NCBI GenBank assembly: GCA_018241125.1 | Contig: JAFEEL010000003.1 | Location: forward strand, 1 to 64,000 | Source: Pseudomonadota bacterium | GTDB lineage: Bacteria > Pseudomonadota > Gammaproteobacteria > Xanthomonadales > Xanthomonadaceae | DNA: 64,000 bases | Reading direction: 5' to 3' | Shown: one piece after another, positions 35,362-47,811 of the stretch | Position numbering within the stretch: the first letter of the stretch is position 1 | How the letters are laid out: each line of letters starts with the position of its first letter | Notes under the pieces: generated by a model | The model's input: the letters and a program-made list of their open reading frames with translations, nothing else | Databases searched by the model: none | What the model was told of the DNA's origin: nothing | Program-made: the position numbers and the translations under genes

Positions 35362-36285
35362 CTACTGCGGCGGTTCCTCGGCCAGGTCCGCCTGCCGCTG
35401 TTCTGGCGTTGCGCCGCGCAGGCTGCCCACGAAGATACCACCCAGCGAGAGCACCAGCCCGAGCCACTCCACCGGGCGGGTGGCGCGGTGGAACAAGGCC
35501 ACGTCCATCAGGAAGGCCAGCACCGGTTGCAGCAACAGCAGCAGGCCGACCAGCGAGGTCGGCAACTTCGGCATCGCCCGCGAGATCAGTACCCAGCCCA
35601 GACACTGCCCGACCAGGCCCAGCGCCACCAGCGCCAGCAGGCTCTGCAGGTCGGGGATGGCGAACGCCTCGCCATCGCCCACGCACATCACCGCCAGCAC
35701 CAGCGCGCACAGCAGCGAACTGATCGCCAGCAACTGCGAGGAATCCAGCGTCGAGCGCTCGCGCTGCACGTGCCGGAAGCTGAGCATGTACGCGGTGTAG
35801 CACACGGCGGTGAAGGCGCCGTAGAACACGCCGATGCGATAGCCGGCAGTGAAGCCCGCCCATTCCTGCCCCACCAGTAGCCACAGGCCGCCGAAGGCCA
35901 TCGCCAGCCCGAGCAAAAACCGCCAACCCAAGCGCTCGCGGTGCAACCACAAGCCAGCCAGCGCCATCAGGAACACTTGCAGATTGCCCAGCAGGGTCGC
36001 CAGCCCGGGGCCGATCACCAGAATCGAGCGATGCCAGAAGAACAGATCGGTGGCGAACGCCAGCGCCGGCGGCGCCATCCAGATCACGTCGCGCCAGCTC
36101 GTCGCGCGCCACTGCCGCATCGCCACCAACGCGATGGCCAGCATCGCGCCGCCGAACGCCATGCGCCAGAACGCCGAAACCGTCGGCGGTACGTGTGCGT
36201 ATTTCACCAGCACCCCGGTGGTGCTGATCAGGGCCGCGCCGGCGATCATCGCCCACAGCGGCCCGCGGGACAGGCCAGGGTTCAC
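35362..36285 (-). CDS. EamA/DMT-family transporter
   Basis: A 307-aa membrane protein with about ten helices in two EamA repeats, e.g. GVLVKYAHVPPTVSAFWRMA in the first and LVALGLVGQCLGWVLISRAM in the second. It is a drug/metabolite-type exporter; the substrate is unknown. I chose the GTG at 36285; an ATG at 36249 would shorten the first helix. It is a 40-base neighbour of msrA on the same strand. Confidence 0.78.
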   Translation of the reverse strand: MNPGLSRGPLWAMIAGAALISTTGVLVKYAHVPPTVSAFWRMAFGGAMLAIALVAMRQWRATSWRDVIWMAPPALAFATDLFFWHRSILVIGPGLATLLGNLQVFLMALAGLWLHRERLGWRFLLGLAMAFGGLWLLVGQEWAGFTAGYRIGVFYGAFTAVCYTAYMLSFRHVQRERSTLDSSQLLAISSLLCALVLAVMCVGDGEAFAIPDLQSLLALVALGLVGQCLGWVLISRAMPKLPTSLVGLLLLLQPVLAFLMDVALFHRATRPVEWLGLVLSLGGIFVGSLRGATPEQRQADLAEEPPQ

Positions 36286-36340
36286 GCCGATGGGATCCAG
36301 AAAAACGGCTGCCGATGTGCCGCGCGCAAGGATAACCGCA

Positions 36341-38374
36341 TCAGCGTGGCGGTGGCGCGCTCGACACGCTGCGAATCGGCGGCGCCTGCACCGGCCCGCG
36401 TCCACCACGCTTGGACGCGGCCAGTGCCTTCTCGACGCGCTCGATGACCGGCATCACATCGCCATCTTCGGCCAGCCGACTGGCGATGCCCACGCTCACG
36501 CCCACGCGGAAACTCTTTTCGTCCACCGCGACATCGCGCGCCATCGCATCGGTGCGCATCGCCTCGGCCCAGCGCCGCGCCTGCTCGGGGTTGAAGTCGG
36601 GCAGGATGACGACGAACTTGTCGCTGCCATAACGCCCGACCACGCCGGTGGTGCCGCAATGGGCCTTGAGCGTTTCGGCGAGCATGCGCAACGCCTGATC
36701 GCCGGCGGCGTGGCCGTACACCTCGTTGGTTTCCTTCAAGTGATCGAGGTCGGCAAACAGCACCGCCAGCGCCGTGCGCCGCACCTGCGATTCCTTGAAA
36801 TACGCCGCCAGCCGATTGTCCATCGTGCGCCGGTTGAACACCGCGGTGAGCGCGTCGAACTCGGCGTTGATGCGCAATACGCGGTCGTTGGCGGCGTCCT
36901 CGACCGCGCGCGTGGCTTTCTGGGCCAGTTCGGCGGCGACGTTCAACTCCTCGCGCTCGAAGCCCTGCCAGCCACGGCGCTCGATCAACAACATGCCCCA
37001 CGCCGGCGCGCTCAACGGCAGCGGCACCACCGCAACCTGGATCAACTCGGGCTGTGCGCCATCGGCGGTCGGCGGCACGTCCACCCGCAGCTGCATCGGC
37101 AACTGCGAGCGCGAGATGCCCTTGAACGCGCCACTGCGGCTGACCAGCAGGTGCTGGTAGGCATTGCGGGTATCGTTGGGTTCGCACAGCAACAGGTCGT
37201 TGTCGTGGAAGGCGTGCAGGGCCACCGCCGAGCTGGCCTGCGGCACCAGTTCACGCACGACTTCCAGCAGGCGACGGAAGGCCAGCCATTCCTGATCGCC
37301 GCTGGGCGCATCGCGCAAGCTGGTATGCAAGGCTTCGATGAACTTCAACCGCTCGCGCTCGAGTTTCAGGCTGGCGTCGGCCTGCTCCTTGGCCAGACTG
37401 GCACGGTCGCGCTGCAGGCGGAACTCGATGACGTGATCGGTCAGCGCCATGCCCAGCACCAGTGCGTTGAGCGCGAAGGCGATCTGGTCGGCGAAGGGCT
37501 TCCACGCATCAGCGGCGATCTCGCCACCATCGACCATGGCGCGCAGGCCGCTGGCCAGAAATACTCCCAACCACATCAGCAGCATCGGCAGGGTGGTGCG
37601 CTTGCGGTGCTGCCAAGCCACCGCGGTGGCGGCGATCGCCAAGGCGATGGCGACGAACAAGTCGATGCGCGTGGCGATCCGCAACACCCCGGCCTTGCCG
37701 TCCAGATCGAGCATGCACGCCGCGGCCAGCAATCCGGGGGCCAACGGGAACCAGCGCAGCACGCGATCGATCGCCGGCGCCTGCCGCGACACGTCGGCGA
37801 ACCCGCGCGCGGTGACCACGATCGCCGCCGCCATCACATTGCCCAACGCATACATGCCCGGCGCACCCCACGCGGCGAACCAGCCCATGCCCGGCAGCAG
37901 GTGCATGTGCCCGTTGCGCGCCAGCAGGAAGGCCAGTGTCGCGGCGACGTAACCCATGTAAAACAGGTACTGGCGATCACGCAACGCCGCGTACATGCCG
38001 CCACCGATGAACAGCAGCAGCGCCAGACCGGTGTACAAGGCGGTGAACAGGGCGATCCGCGCCACCGGGATGGCGGCATTCACCGCGATGGAGTCATTGG
38101 CGACGGCCGGCACCGTCGCGGTATCCGGGGTGGTGGTTGCCGGCACCGAACGGGTCGCTCCAGCCGCCGCGGCGGCCACTGGATTGGCGCTCGCCGGTGT
38201 CGTCAGCTGCGCAGCGGCATGATGCGCGCCTGCCTGCGTTGGCGCTACCAATCCGGCCCACCCAAGAAACAAAGCACACAGCACGGCCAGTAGCGCACAG
38301 GCCAGCGCGCGCGCGGACAGCGTCGCCATCGGGCGAGCGCCGCTTCCCGCACTCCACGCCAGATTCGTGTCCAT
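36341..38374 (-). CDS. 7TM-GAF-GGDEF protein with degenerate GGDEF signature
   Basis: A 677-aa signalling protein. A signal-anchor helix is followed by an Ala/Thr-rich periplasmic stretch, about seven membrane helices (residues 105-320), a coiled linker (ASLAKEQADASLKLERERLK), a GAF-like domain and a C-terminal GGDEF domain. In the last, the metal-binding DLDHLKETNE and GHAAGDQALR are recognisable. The active-site signature at residues 583-587 reads GSDKF, with Ser for the second Gly and Lys for the catalytic Glu, and no RxxD inhibitory site precedes it. Diguanylate cyclase activity is doubtful; GTP sensing or partner regulation is an alternative. GAGGAG precedes the ATG. Confidence 0.82.
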   Translation of the reverse strand: MDTNLAWSAGSGARPMATLSARALACALLAVLCALFLGWAGLVAPTQAGAHHAAAQLTTPASANPVAAAAAGATRSVPATTTPDTATVPAVANDSIAVNAAIPVARIALFTALYTGLALLLFIGGGMYAALRDRQYLFYMGYVAATLAFLLARNGHMHLLPGMGWFAAWGAPGMYALGNVMAAAIVVTARGFADVSRQAPAIDRVLRWFPLAPGLLAAACMLDLDGKAGVLRIATRIDLFVAIALAIAATAVAWQHRKRTTLPMLLMWLGVFLASGLRAMVDGGEIAADAWKPFADQIAFALNALVLGMALTDHVIEFRLQRDRASLAKEQADASLKLERERLKFIEALHTSLRDAPSGDQEWLAFRRLLEVVRELVPQASSAVALHAFHDNDLLLCEPNDTRNAYQHLLVSRSGAFKGISRSQLPMQLRVDVPPTADGAQPELIQVAVVPLPLSAPAWGMLLIERRGWQGFEREELNVAAELAQKATRAVEDAANDRVLRINAEFDALTAVFNRRTMDNRLAAYFKESQVRRTALAVLFADLDHLKETNEVYGHAAGDQALRMLAETLKAHCGTTGVVGRYGSDKFVVILPDFNPEQARRWAEAMRTDAMARDVAVDEKSFRVGVSVGIASRLAEDGDVMPVIERVEKALAASKRGGRGPVQAPPIRSVSSAPPPR

Positions 38375-38428
38375 TGGCTGCAACTCCTCGACCAACCCAC
38401 ACCACACGAGCCAATCACCCAGAGCAGG

Positions 38429-38695
38429 TCAGGCCATCACCACACCCGGCGCGGCCATTTCCGGTGCCGATGGCACCGCCAGCGGCGGGTGTGCGGCCAG
38501 TGCCGCCAGAATCCCATTCGCCTGTTCCGCACACACATCCGGCACGCACAGCGCCAGCAGGCCGATTGCGGGCAACTGCCCGACGCCGCCGAGCAAGTGC
38601 TCGCCGCGCACGAACACCGGGATGCCATCGCTTTCGAGCACGCCCTTGAGCAGGTAGGCCTCGATCAAGTTCGCAGGTTCGCTCACGACGCGCAT
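38429..38695 (-). CDS. DUF2007-type putative signal-transducing protein
   Basis: A small soluble protein of 88 aa with the typical start MRVVSEPANLIEAYLLKGVL, then ESDGIPVFVRGEHLLGGVGQ, as in the DUF2007 family (a small ferredoxin-like alpha-beta fold). Role unknown. The C-terminal 15 residues are Ala/Pro-rich. It is divergent from glnS, and 54 bases separate its stop from the start of the GGDEF-type gene downstream. Confidence 0.75.
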   Translation of the reverse strand: MRVVSEPANLIEAYLLKGVLESDGIPVFVRGEHLLGGVGQLPAIGLLALCVPDVCAEQANGILAALAAHPPLAVPSAPEMAAPGVVMA

Positions 38696-38784
38696 CGCGG
38701 TTTTCCCGTGCCGACGGTCACAGCATACCCGTGCCGATGGGGGAGCGGCTAAACTGCACGCCTGCAAAGCGTGCATCCGATCAC

Positions 38785-40550
<1,766 letters not shown>

Positions 40551-40551
<1 letters not shown>

Positions 40552-40994
40552 TGCGCCGCAACTTGCGCCTGCTGCTGGCGACACTGGCGTGCGCGCTGCT
40601 GGCCGCCTGCGTGCCCTCGCCGGCCGCGCGGACCACGCCTCAGGCGGCGGCACCTGCGACCGCACCGACGGCCAGCGCCACGCCATCGACCGCGCCAACG
40701 GCGCACCCGCCTCCGACCGTTGCCGATCCCGTCGCCGGCCTGCCCGACTACGCCCATCCCGACCGCCGGTGCACGGTGGACGCCGATTGCCAGATCAAGA
40801 ACGTCGGCAACTGCTGTGGTGCGTTCCCGATGTGCGTCAACAAGGATGCGCCGGTGGACGCGCAGGCGGTCAAGGCGCAGTGCGCGCGCGAACACCGCTT
40901 CGGGATGTGCCACGTGATCGCGGTGCGCGGATGCAGTTGCGTGCACGGGCAGTGCGAGGATGCCAACGCCGCCCCGCTGTCCGGCCGACGCTGA
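40551..40994 (+). CDS. Cysteine-rich lipoprotein of unknown function
   Basis: A 147-aa protein with a lipobox (LLAAC, Cys at residue 20), then a low-complexity Ala/Thr/Pro linker of about 45 residues. A compact C-terminal domain follows with ten cysteines in about 65 residues (e.g. GNCCGAFPMCVNKD, RGCSCVHGQCED). The even number suggests five disulfides in the periplasm. I do not recognise a named function. It overlaps glnS by one base and the deaminase gene by one codon position, implying one transcript. Confidence 0.75.
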
Positions 40995-41557
40995 TGGTGT
41001 ACGCGCAAGTTCACCTTGCGTTGCCGGCGTGGATCCACGAAGCCGTCGATCCACTCACCGTGTGCGCGGACGATACGAGCAAGCTGGCGCTGGCGATCGA
41101 ACTGTCGCGCCTGAACGTCCGCCACGAAACCGGCGGCCCGTTCGGCGCGGCGGTGTTCGACGAGTCCAGCGGCCGACTGATCGGAGTGGGCGTCAACCGC
41201 GTGCTGCCGCTGGCGTGTTCGGTCGCGCATGCCGAGACGATGGCGTACATGACCGCGCAGGCGCGCACGCAAAAGGTGCGCTTGAACGAAGACGGCACGC
41301 GCATCGTGCTGGCCACGTCCTCGCAGCCGTGCTGCATGTGCTACGGCGCAACCTTCTGGGCCGGCATCGACACCCTGCTGATCGGCGCGCGCTCGGAAGA
41401 CGTGATGGCGCTGACCGATTTCGACGAAGGCCCGTTGCCGGCCGACTGGATCGGCGAGCTGGGCAAACGCGGCATCGGCGTGCGCCGCGACCTCCTGCGC
41501 GAGCGCGCCTGCGCGGTGCTGGGCGAGTATGGCCGCAGCGAACACCGCCGCTATTGA
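40994..41557 (+). CDS. Nucleoside deaminase (guanine/cytidine deaminase family)
   Basis: A 187-aa zinc hydrolase. The zinc and proton-shuttle motif HAE is at residues 79-81, and the second ligand set P-C-C-M-C is at 112-116 (both Cys ligands at 113 and 116). GGPFGAAVFD marks the start of the fold. The substrate may be guanine, cytosine or a modified base; the sequence does not decide. Its end overlaps rlmM by 29 bases in another frame. Confidence 0.82.
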   Translation: MVYAQVHLALPAWIHEAVDPLTVCADDTSKLALAIELSRLNVRHETGGPFGAAVFDESSGRLIGVGVNRVLPLACSVAHAETMAYMTAQARTQKVRLNEDGTRIVLATSSQPCCMCYGATFWAGIDTLLIGARSEDVMALTDFDEGPLPADWIGELGKRGIGVRRDLLRERACAVLGEYGRSEHRRY

Positions 41558-42737
41558 CGGCCTGCTGTGCTGGTGCCGCGCCGGCTTCGAGCCGGAGCTG
41601 GCCGCCGAGTTGTCCGCGCGCGCCGCACAAGCCGGATTTGCCGGTTACGCGCGCGCACAGCGTGGCAGCGGCCACGTCGAATACCTGGGAGTGGATGGTG
41701 CGGCGCTGTCGGCAGCGTTGCCGTATTCGACCTTGATTTTCGCGCGCCAGAAGCTGCGCCTGCTCGCCGAGCTGCACGATCTGGATCCGAAAGATCGCAT
41801 CGCGCCGATGCTCGCTGCGCTCGCACCGCTTGCCGACGGCGGCCGTGCATGTTTCGGCGATGTCTGGGTCGAGCATCCCGATTCGGACGCCGGCAAGCCG
41901 CTGGCCGGGCTGGCCCGCGCATTCGCCAACGCGCTGCGGCCGGCACTGCGCCAGCGCGGCCTGCTCACCGCTGCGGCGTCGGCGAAACTGCCACGACTGC
42001 ACGTGTGCTTTCTGGCCGGCGACCATGCCCTGCTGGCGGTGGCCGATCCGCACGATGCCGCACCGTGGCCGCTGGGCGTGCCGCGTTTGCGGATGCTGGC
42101 CGAAGTGCCCAGCCGTTCGGCATTGAAGCTGGAAGAGGCCCTGCTCGTGTTGCTCGGCGACCGCGAGCGCGAAGTGTTGTTGCAACCGGGCATGACCGCG
42201 GTGGATCTGGGCGCGGCACCCGGCGGCTGGAGTTGGGTGCTGGCGCGCCAGCAACTGCGCGTGACCGCGATCGACAACGGCCCGCTCGCGGCGTCTGCGC
42301 TGGCCACCGGCTTGATCGAACACGTGCGCGCCGATGGCTTTCACTGGCAGCCGCCCAAGCCGGTGGACTGGCTGGTCTGCGACATGGTCGAGTCGCCGCG
42401 GCGGGTGGCCGCGCGCATCGCGCAGTGGTTCGCGCAGGGCTGGTGCGAGCGGGCGATCTTCAATCTCAAGCTGCCGATGAAAAAGCGCTGGGAGGAAACC
42501 AGCCTCTGCCTCGACCTGCTGCACGCACAGGCCGGACGCGAGCTGCACCTGCGCGCCCGCCAGCTCTACCACGACCGCGAGGAAATCACCGTGTTCGCGC
42601 AAGCCGGGCAATCCCCTCCCCCGCCTGCGGGGGAGGGTTGGGGAGGAGGGCGATCGCGCGCCGGAACCCTGCCCCCATCCCCGCCTTCCCCCGCAAGCGG
42701 GGGAAGGCGACCCAAGCGCAGCGCCGGCGCGGATTGA
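41529..42737 (+). CDS. rlmM: 23S rRNA 2'-O-methyltransferase RlmM with repeat-derived tail
   Basis: Methylates C2498 of 23S rRNA in Escherichia coli. It has 402 aa. It holds an N-terminal THUMP-like part, then a Rossmann methyltransferase domain with the SAM loop VDLGAAPGGWSWVLA and VDWLVCDMVESPRR, followed by FNLKLPMKKRWEE. The last 43 residues (SPPPPAGEGWGGG, then RSRAGTLPPSPPS) are encoded by a REP-like palindromic repeat at 42614-42708 that replaced the normal end. The catalytic core is complete. Confidence 0.9.
   Translation: MAAANTAAIDGLLCWCRAGFEPELAAELSARAAQAGFAGYARAQRGSGHVEYLGVDGAALSAALPYSTLIFARQKLRLLAELHDLDPKDRIAPMLAALAPLADGGRACFGDVWVEHPDSDAGKPLAGLARAFANALRPALRQRGLLTAAASAKLPRLHVCFLAGDHALLAVADPHDAAPWPLGVPRLRMLAEVPSRSALKLEEALLVLLGDREREVLLQPGMTAVDLGAAPGGWSWVLARQQLRVTAIDNGPLAASALATGLIEHVRADGFHWQPPKPVDWLVCDMVESPRRVAARIAQWFAQGWCERAIFNLKLPMKKRWEETSLCLDLLHAQAGRELHLRARQLYHDREEITVFAQAGQSPPPPAGEGWGGGRSRAGTLPPSPPSPASGGRRPKRSAGAD
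42614..42708. repeat. REP-like palindromic pair inside the 3' end of rlmM
   Basis: CCCTCCCCCG-CCTG-CGGGGGAGGG (42614-42637) and GCCTTCCCCCGC-AA-GCGGGGGAAGGC (42683-42708), separated by about 45 bases. Both are translated as the RlmM tail. Confidence 0.85.
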
Positions 42738-42785
42738 GCAGCATCAGCCCCATTGGCGATGCCCTACCTTGCGTGGCATCCGCGC

Positions 42786-43154
42786 CTACGGGCAAGGCTG
42801 CGGCCCGGCCTGCAACGCGCCCAACACGGTGTGACCGCCGCGATCGAGCAGGACGAACCAGGTGCCGGGCTTGACCCAGTCACCGGTTTGTTCGTGCGCC
42901 TTTTCGTCGTTGCTGCGCGCGAACAGCGGCCCGGTCGGCGAACCGATGCGCACGTCGGTCTTGGGCAAGTCGGACTCAACCGTCCAGTTCAGCGTCGCCC
43001 GGTAGGTGGTGTCGGGTTTGCAGTTGGGCGCACTCGGAGGATCGAGCGCCATGCTCACGCCCGGGGCGGTGAAGGCGTGCGTGGGCATCGGCGGCGGGTC
43101 GTGGTTGCAAGCGGTCAGCGCCACGACGACAGCGATTACGGGCAGACGACGCAT
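42786..43154 (-). CDS. Small lipoprotein of unknown function
   Basis: A 122-aa protein starting MRRLPVIAVVVALTAC, a lipoprotein signal with Cys16. The mature part has two further cysteines, one near residue 44 and one close to the C-terminus, and a beta-like fold (KPDTTYRATLNWTVESDLP). No family recognised. It is divergent from the gene at 43289, with an FNR-type box between them. Confidence 0.65.
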   Translation of the reverse strand: MRRLPVIAVVVALTACNHDPPPMPTHAFTAPGVSMALDPPSAPNCKPDTTYRATLNWTVESDLPKTDVRIGSPTGPLFARSNDEKAHEQTGDWVKPGTWFVLLDRGGHTVLGALQAGPQPCP

Positions 43155-43187
43155 ACGATCTCCGACGACGGCAGCGTTGAACCGAAC

Positions 43188-43201
43188 TTGATCCACATCA
43201 A
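43188..43201. promoter_or_regulatory. Perfect FNR/ANR-type binding site
   Basis: TTGATCCACATCAA is an exact TTGAT-N4-ATCAA palindrome. It lies 34 bases upstream of the lipoprotein start (minus) and 88 bases upstream of the start at 43289 (plus). For the plus gene a class II position at -41.5 would give a leader of about 50 bases, so oxygen-responsive control is plausible. Confidence 0.55.
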
Positions 43202-43288
43202 GGATTGGCGCTGGCGCCCTGAGCGTCGCCCGCGCGGGCAGCATGATATGGCACGATGGGCCTTGCCTCCTTGTCCGCTCCGAGCCCC

Positions 43289-43765
43289 ATGTTCCGCCAT
43301 GTCATCAGCTTGTTGATCCTCGCCGCGCTCGCCGGCCTGGTGGTGTGGACTTTCCGCGCCCAGCGTTCGGCGCTGGATGCGCACCAGCGCAAACAGGAGG
43401 ACGTGGCCGCCGCGCAGGCAGCGCAGGTGCAGGCCAACTGCGCGCAGGCCGCACAGGATCGCTTTGTCCGACTCGGTCTGGACGCCGCGGCCGGCGGCAC
43501 CTACAAAGGGCACTACAACACCGCACGCAACCAGTGCTACCAGCTGATCGGCAGTCGCCGCTCGGCGGCCGGCACGGATTGGAAAACCTTCACGCTGTAC
43601 GACGCCAGCGGCAAGGTATTTGGCAACTACGGCTGGCACAGCGACTCATCGGGGCGCGCCGCGTCGCCGCCGTACACCTGCGATGTGACCCTGCCTTCGG
43701 GCGCGCAGCAAACCTGTGCGTCGGAAACCGAGTTCCGGCAGCTGATCGGCGCCTACCTGCAGTGA
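43289..43765 (+). CDS. Membrane-anchored protein of unknown function
   Basis: A 158-aa protein with one N-terminal helix (HVISLLILAALAGLVVWTF), a short Ala/Gln-rich coiled region (RKQEDVAAAQAAQVQANCAQ), and a periplasmic domain with four cysteines. Family unknown. MFRHVIS at 43289 was chosen over an ATG at 43256 because the helix then sits at the start. The FNR-type site lies upstream. Confidence 0.6.
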   Translation: MFRHVISLLILAALAGLVVWTFRAQRSALDAHQRKQEDVAAAQAAQVQANCAQAAQDRFVRLGLDAAAGGTYKGHYNTARNQCYQLIGSRRSAAGTDWKTFTLYDASGKVFGNYGWHSDSSGRAASPPYTCDVTLPSGAQQTCASETEFRQLIGAYLQ

Positions 43766-43894
43766 GCCGGTAAGGAATCGCAGGTCGCCGCGTCCAATGG
43801 CATGAACGAGGCAATCGCATCGTTCACGCCCGCCCAACGTCCGTGGGCGAATACTGGAGGTCGCCGGTCACCCCGGCGCCCCTGCGAGGCCCGC

Positions 43895-44413
43895 ATGCAA
43901 CGCCGTACCCTGCTGCAATCCGTCGCCGCCATCGCCGCCGTGCCGCTGGCCGCGCCGCTCGCCCGCGCCGCCGGTCAACTCGTCGCCGTGGTCATCCCGC
44001 CACTGCGCAAGCCGGTCGACGCCTGGCGCAAGCTGCTGTCGCCGCTGGCCTGTGCGGTGCTGTTCGATGAAGGAACCGAGCGCGCCTTCAGCAGCCCGCT
44101 GCTGGGCGAACACCGCGACGGCACGTTCGTTTGCGCGGCCTGCTTGCTGCCGCTGTTCTCGTCAAAGGCCAAGTTCGAAAGCGGTACCGGCTGGCCGAGT
44201 TTCACCCAGTGCCTGCCCGGCCATTGCGGTTTCAAGACCGACCACCAGCTCGCCTTCGAGGTGCGCACTGAGTACCACTGCATCCGCTGCGGCGGCCATC
44301 AGGGCCACGTCTTCGACGACGGCCCGGCGCCGCTGGGCAAGCGCTGGTGCAACAACGGCGTGGCCCTGAACTTCGTGCCCAAGGGGCAGGCCCTGCCTGC
44401 ATGGAGGACCTGA
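43895..44413 (+). CDS. msrB: Exported methionine sulfoxide reductase B
   Basis: A 172-aa protein. Basic MQRRTLLQSV and a hydrophobic stretch form a signal peptide, probably cleaved near ARA-A. The MsrB domain has both zinc CxxC pairs (C80/C83, C129/C132), FESGTGWPSF, HVFDDGP and the catalytic Cys152 in KRWCNNGVALNF. It reduces the R-epimer of methionine sulfoxide in the periplasm. One base separates it from the exported msrA. Confidence 0.88.
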   Translation: MQRRTLLQSVAAIAAVPLAAPLARAAGQLVAVVIPPLRKPVDAWRKLLSPLACAVLFDEGTERAFSSPLLGEHRDGTFVCAACLLPLFSSKAKFESGTGWPSFTQCLPGHCGFKTDHQLAFEVRTEYHCIRCGGHQGHVFDDGPAPLGKRWCNNGVALNFVPKGQALPAWRT

Positions 44414-44414
44414 C

Positions 44415-45080
44415 ATGCGCGCGCTCACGTTGCGCAAGACCCTCGCCGCGCTCACCGCCGCGACCGCGCTGGCATTCGCAACCCATGCCTTCGCTGCCAA
44501 TGGCAAGGACGATGTGGTTCGCGTGGGCATCATCGCCAATGCAAAAACCGCCATCGCCACTTTCGCCGGCGGCTGCTTCTGGACGATGGAGCACGCCTTC
44601 GACGACGTGCCCGGCGTGCTCGCGGCGACCTCGGGCTACAGCGGCGGCCACGTCGCCAACCCGAGCTACGAACAGGTGTCCACAGGCAATACCGGACACG
44701 TGGAAAGCGTGCAGGTGCGTTTCGATCCGGCCAAGGTCAGCTACGCGCACCTGCTGGACATCTACTTCCACCGCATCGACCCGACCCAGGTCGGCGGGCA
44801 GGCCTGCGACCACGGCGACGAGTATCGCAGCGTGATCTTCGTAGCCGACGCGGTGCAACTGCGGCAAGCGCAGGCGTACATGGGCGTGCTGGAAAAATCC
44901 GGCCTGTTCCACGCTCCGCTGGCGGTGCAGCTGCGCGCCGCCGATGCGTTCTATCCGGCAGAGGGCTATCACCAGCATTTCGCGCAGAACAACCCGGCGT
45001 ACTACGAGCGTTACCGCGTCGGCTGCGGCCGCGATCGCCGCTTGCAAGCCGTCTGGGGCAAGGCGTTCAAGGCTTACTGA
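44415..45080 (+). CDS. msrA: Exported methionine sulfoxide reductase A
   Basis: A 221-aa protein with a signal peptide (residues 1-28, ending AFA) and an MsrA domain. The catalytic Cys54 is in TFAGGCFWTMEHAF, with YSGGHVANPSYEQVSTGNTG following. It pairs with the upstream exported MsrB to repair periplasmic proteins, and is distinct from the cytosolic msrA at 34644. It overlaps the convergent tsaB by 7 bases. An electron donor such as DsbD or a thioredoxin-like protein is not adjacent. Confidence 0.9.
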   Translation: MRALTLRKTLAALTAATALAFATHAFAANGKDDVVRVGIIANAKTAIATFAGGCFWTMEHAFDDVPGVLAATSGYSGGHVANPSYEQVSTGNTGHVESVQVRFDPAKVSYAHLLDIYFHRIDPTQVGGQACDHGDEYRSVIFVADAVQLRQAQAYMGVLEKSGLFHAPLAVQLRAADAFYPAEGYHQHFAQNNPAYYERYRVGCGRDRRLQAVWGKAFKAY

Positions 45081-45781
45081 GCACCGCGCGCGGCCTGCTG
45101 CTCGGCCAGCGTGAGCGCGACCTGATCGCGCAGGTAGGCCGGTTGCACGCGCTCGGGCGCCAGCGCTTGTCCAAGCGCAAACGCGCGTGCGGCCAAGCGC
45201 GCCACATCGGCGGCGTGCGGCAGTGCGGTGGCATCGGCTGCCTCGACTTGCGCAGCCAGTGCGTGCAGCAACGCGCCGCCCTCGGCGGCAAAGCCGCTGC
45301 CCACGCCGATCCACGCATCGCCAGCGACGAACTGTGCGGCATCATGGGGTCGCAGCAACTGCTCTGCTCCGATGCTGTCGATCAGTCCATCGCCATCACC
45401 CACGAACTGTCCGAGGTAGATCTCGCCCATGCGTGCATCGATCGCGGCCAGCACGCGGCGACCGGACGCGCGGGGCGCCGGCAGCGCCAGCGCCGCCAAG
45501 GTCGACACCGGCACGACCGGACGATCCAGAGCCAGTGCGATGCCCTGCGCCAGCGCCACCGCCAGACGCACGCCGGTGAATGCGCCCGGCCCGCGCCCGA
45601 CCGCGATGGCATCGAGTTGCGACTTGCCCACGCCAGCTTCCGCGAGCAGCGCATCGGCCCATGGCAGCGCCAGTTCGGCATGCCGGCGCGGCGCGATCTC
45701 GAAGCGCTCGCGCACAGTCCCGTCCAGCCACAGTGCGACCGAGCAGGCCTCGGTGGCGGTTTCGATGGCAAGCAGCTTCAT
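45074..45781 (-). CDS. tsaB: tRNA threonylcarbamoyladenosine synthesis protein TsaB
   Basis: A 235-aa ASKHA-fold partner of TsaD and TsaE in making t6A37 on tRNA. The start MKLLAIETATEACSVAL and the family signature VGRGPGAFTGVRLAVALAQG are present. The C-terminal region is complete. It lies downstream of a DinG/YoaA helicase gene on the same strand, as in Escherichia coli and relatives. Confidence 0.93.
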   Translation of the reverse strand: MKLLAIETATEACSVALWLDGTVRERFEIAPRRHAELALPWADALLAEAGVGKSQLDAIAVGRGPGAFTGVRLAVALAQGIALALDRPVVPVSTLAALALPAPRASGRRVLAAIDARMGEIYLGQFVGDGDGLIDSIGAEQLLRPHDAAQFVAGDAWIGVGSGFAAEGGALLHALAAQVEAADATALPHAADVARLAARAFALGQALAPERVQPAYLRDQVALTLAEQQAARGAQ

Positions 45782-45845
45782 GAGGCGATCGTCCGCTCCG
45801 GTCGTTGGGGATGAAGCGTGCCGGCAGGCCGCGCGTCTTGCGAGG

Positions 45846-47792
<1,947 letters not shown>

Positions 47793-47811
47793 CCGCGGAG
47801 GCAAACCATCG

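Noticed and set aside
35849..38293. An 814-codon open frame opposite the EamA and GGDEF-type genes
   Set aside because: Spans two genuine genes on the other strand and has no domain pattern.
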